Origin: Dokdonella_A sp035263065
Lineage (GTDB): Bacteria > Pseudomonadota > Gammaproteobacteria > Xanthomonadales > Rhodanobacteraceae
Direction: 5' to 3'
DNA length: 7,087 nucleotides
NCBI GenBank assembly: GCA_035263065.1
Contig: DATFRS010000031.1
Coordinates: 1-7,087, forward strand
The notes beneath the pieces were generated by a model. The model ran no database searches. It saw only the letters and a program-made list of their open reading frames with translations, and had not been told where the DNA came from. How positions within the stretch are numbered: the stretch's first letter is position 1; the number at the start of each line of letters is the position of its first letter. Shown piece after piece: positions 6,576 to 7,087 of the stretch. The position numbers were made by a program, and so were the translations under genes.

Positions 6576-7087
6576 ATGCTTGCAAGGCCCCGCGCATCGC
6601 GCGTTCAGCTCGTTCTGGTTTTTCTGATCGGCCTCGCCGGCTGCATTCCCTCCGTCTCCTTCGCGAAAGGCGCGCGACCGCTCGCGCTCGACGACGACGC
6701 GCGTGCGTTCGCGGCGGACGTCGCGAAGTCGGGAGGCCCCGCCGCGGACGCCGTGCTCGCGACGCTCGCGACGGCGAACGTGCAGCAGAGCATCCTCGAT
6801 GCGATGGCCAGGCCAGCCGAGGCGAAGCCGTGGAAGGACTACCAGCCGATCTTCGTCACCGACAAGCGCATCGAGGACGGCGTCGCGTTCTACCGCGAGA
6901 ACCGCGCGCTGCTCGAGCGCATCGGCAAGGAATACGGCGTGCCGCCGGAAGTCATCGTCGCGATCGTCGGCGTCGAGACGAGCTACGGGCGCATCACCGG
7001 CAAGTACCGCGTGCTCGACGCGCTGTCGACGCTCGCGTTCCACTATCCGCCGCGCGCCGCGTTCTTCCGCGGCGAGCTGAAGCAGCT
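6576..7087 (+). CDS. mltB: Lytic murein transglycosylase B, outer-membrane lipoprotein (3' end outside window)
   Basis: 170 codons are visible; the window ends inside the gene, roughly half of a typical MltB of about 360 residues. MltB enzymes (GH103) cut the MurNAc-GlcNAc bond of peptidoglycan, leaving 1,6-anhydro ends, at the inner face of the outer membrane. The N-terminus is a lipoprotein signal: basic residues, VLVFLIGLAGC with lipobox L20-A21-G22-C23, and Ile at +2, consistent with outer-membrane sorting. The enzyme domain starts near residue 43 and includes WKDYQPIFVTDKRIEDGVAF. The catalytic-glutamate motif is GVETSYGRITGKYRVLDALS, with E134 the expected catalytic acid. The ATG at 6576 is chosen because it starts this lipoprotein signal; it has no Shine-Dalgarno sequence. 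The gene is divergent from the large secreted protein. Confidence 0.93.
   Translation, partial: MLARPRASRVQLVLVFLIGLAGCIPSVSFAKGARPLALDDDARAFAADVAKSGGPAADAVLATLATANVQQSILDAMARPAEAKPWKDYQPIFVTDKRIEDGVAFYRENRALLERIGKEYGVPPEVIVAIVGVETSYGRITGKYRVLDALSTLAFHYPPRAAFFRGELKQ

Noticed and set aside
3296..6577. Second minus-strand open frame of 1093 residues in the same region
   Set aside because: Arg-rich composition without motifs; it overlaps the true gene in another frame and results from few AT-rich stops.
3046..6627. Plus-strand open frame of 1193 residues antisense to the large secreted protein
   Set aside because: It is Arg/Ala/Val-rich low-complexity translation with no domain motifs, typical of the shadow of a GC-rich gene; the minus strand frame has signal peptide, RBS and clear domains.
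6483..7043. Minus-strand frame of 186 residues opposite mltB
   Set aside because: Arg-rich antisense shadow of an unmistakable MltB coding sequence.

Overview
The window is very GC-rich (by eye about two thirds G+C or more) and gene-dense. It looks like part of a chromosome of a Gram-negative proteobacterium. A lipoprotein-type MltB transglycosylase, a HupE/UreJ-type membrane protein with a periplasmic domain, and a large secreted protein ending in IFASGFE all fit. The IFxxGFE-type C-terminus suggests Lysobacterales (Xanthomonadales), for example a Rhodanobacteraceae member. That placement is from memory of such protein ends and was not searched.

Layout. (1) Bases 1-1523, plus strand: the tail of a helical, TPR-like protein overlaps by 4 bp the start of a complete HupE/UreJ-family membrane protein, which carries an EF-hand-like loop in its periplasmic part. 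(2) Bases 1524-2815, minus strand: an ECF sigma factor followed, with an ATGA overlap, by its RskA-type membrane anti-sigma factor. The anti-sigma gene converges on the HupE-like gene with no gap; the two stop codons abut. (3) Bases 2917-6423, minus strand: one 1168-residue secreted protein. It has a signal peptide, seven FG-GAP/VCBS-like repeats interrupted by a PKD domain, a beta-rich module, a discoidin-like (F5/8 type C) domain, a second beta-rich module of matching spacing, and the short IFASGFE tail. (4) Bases 6424-6575: a divergent intergenic region with a tandem 11-bp direct repeat and candidate promoters both ways. (5) Bases 6576-7087, plus strand: the first half of an MltB-type lytic transglycosylase lipoprotein, possibly translated from a leaderless mRNA.

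How the parts may relate. The sigma/anti-sigma pair is a self-contained envelope-signal switch. It lies about 100 bp downstream of the large secreted protein on the same strand, so the three could share transcription or regulation, but nothing seen proves this. The large protein is the least explained and most interesting object. No gene here is a recognised defence, mobile, CRISPR or RNA element. No stretch over 300 bp lacks a gene.
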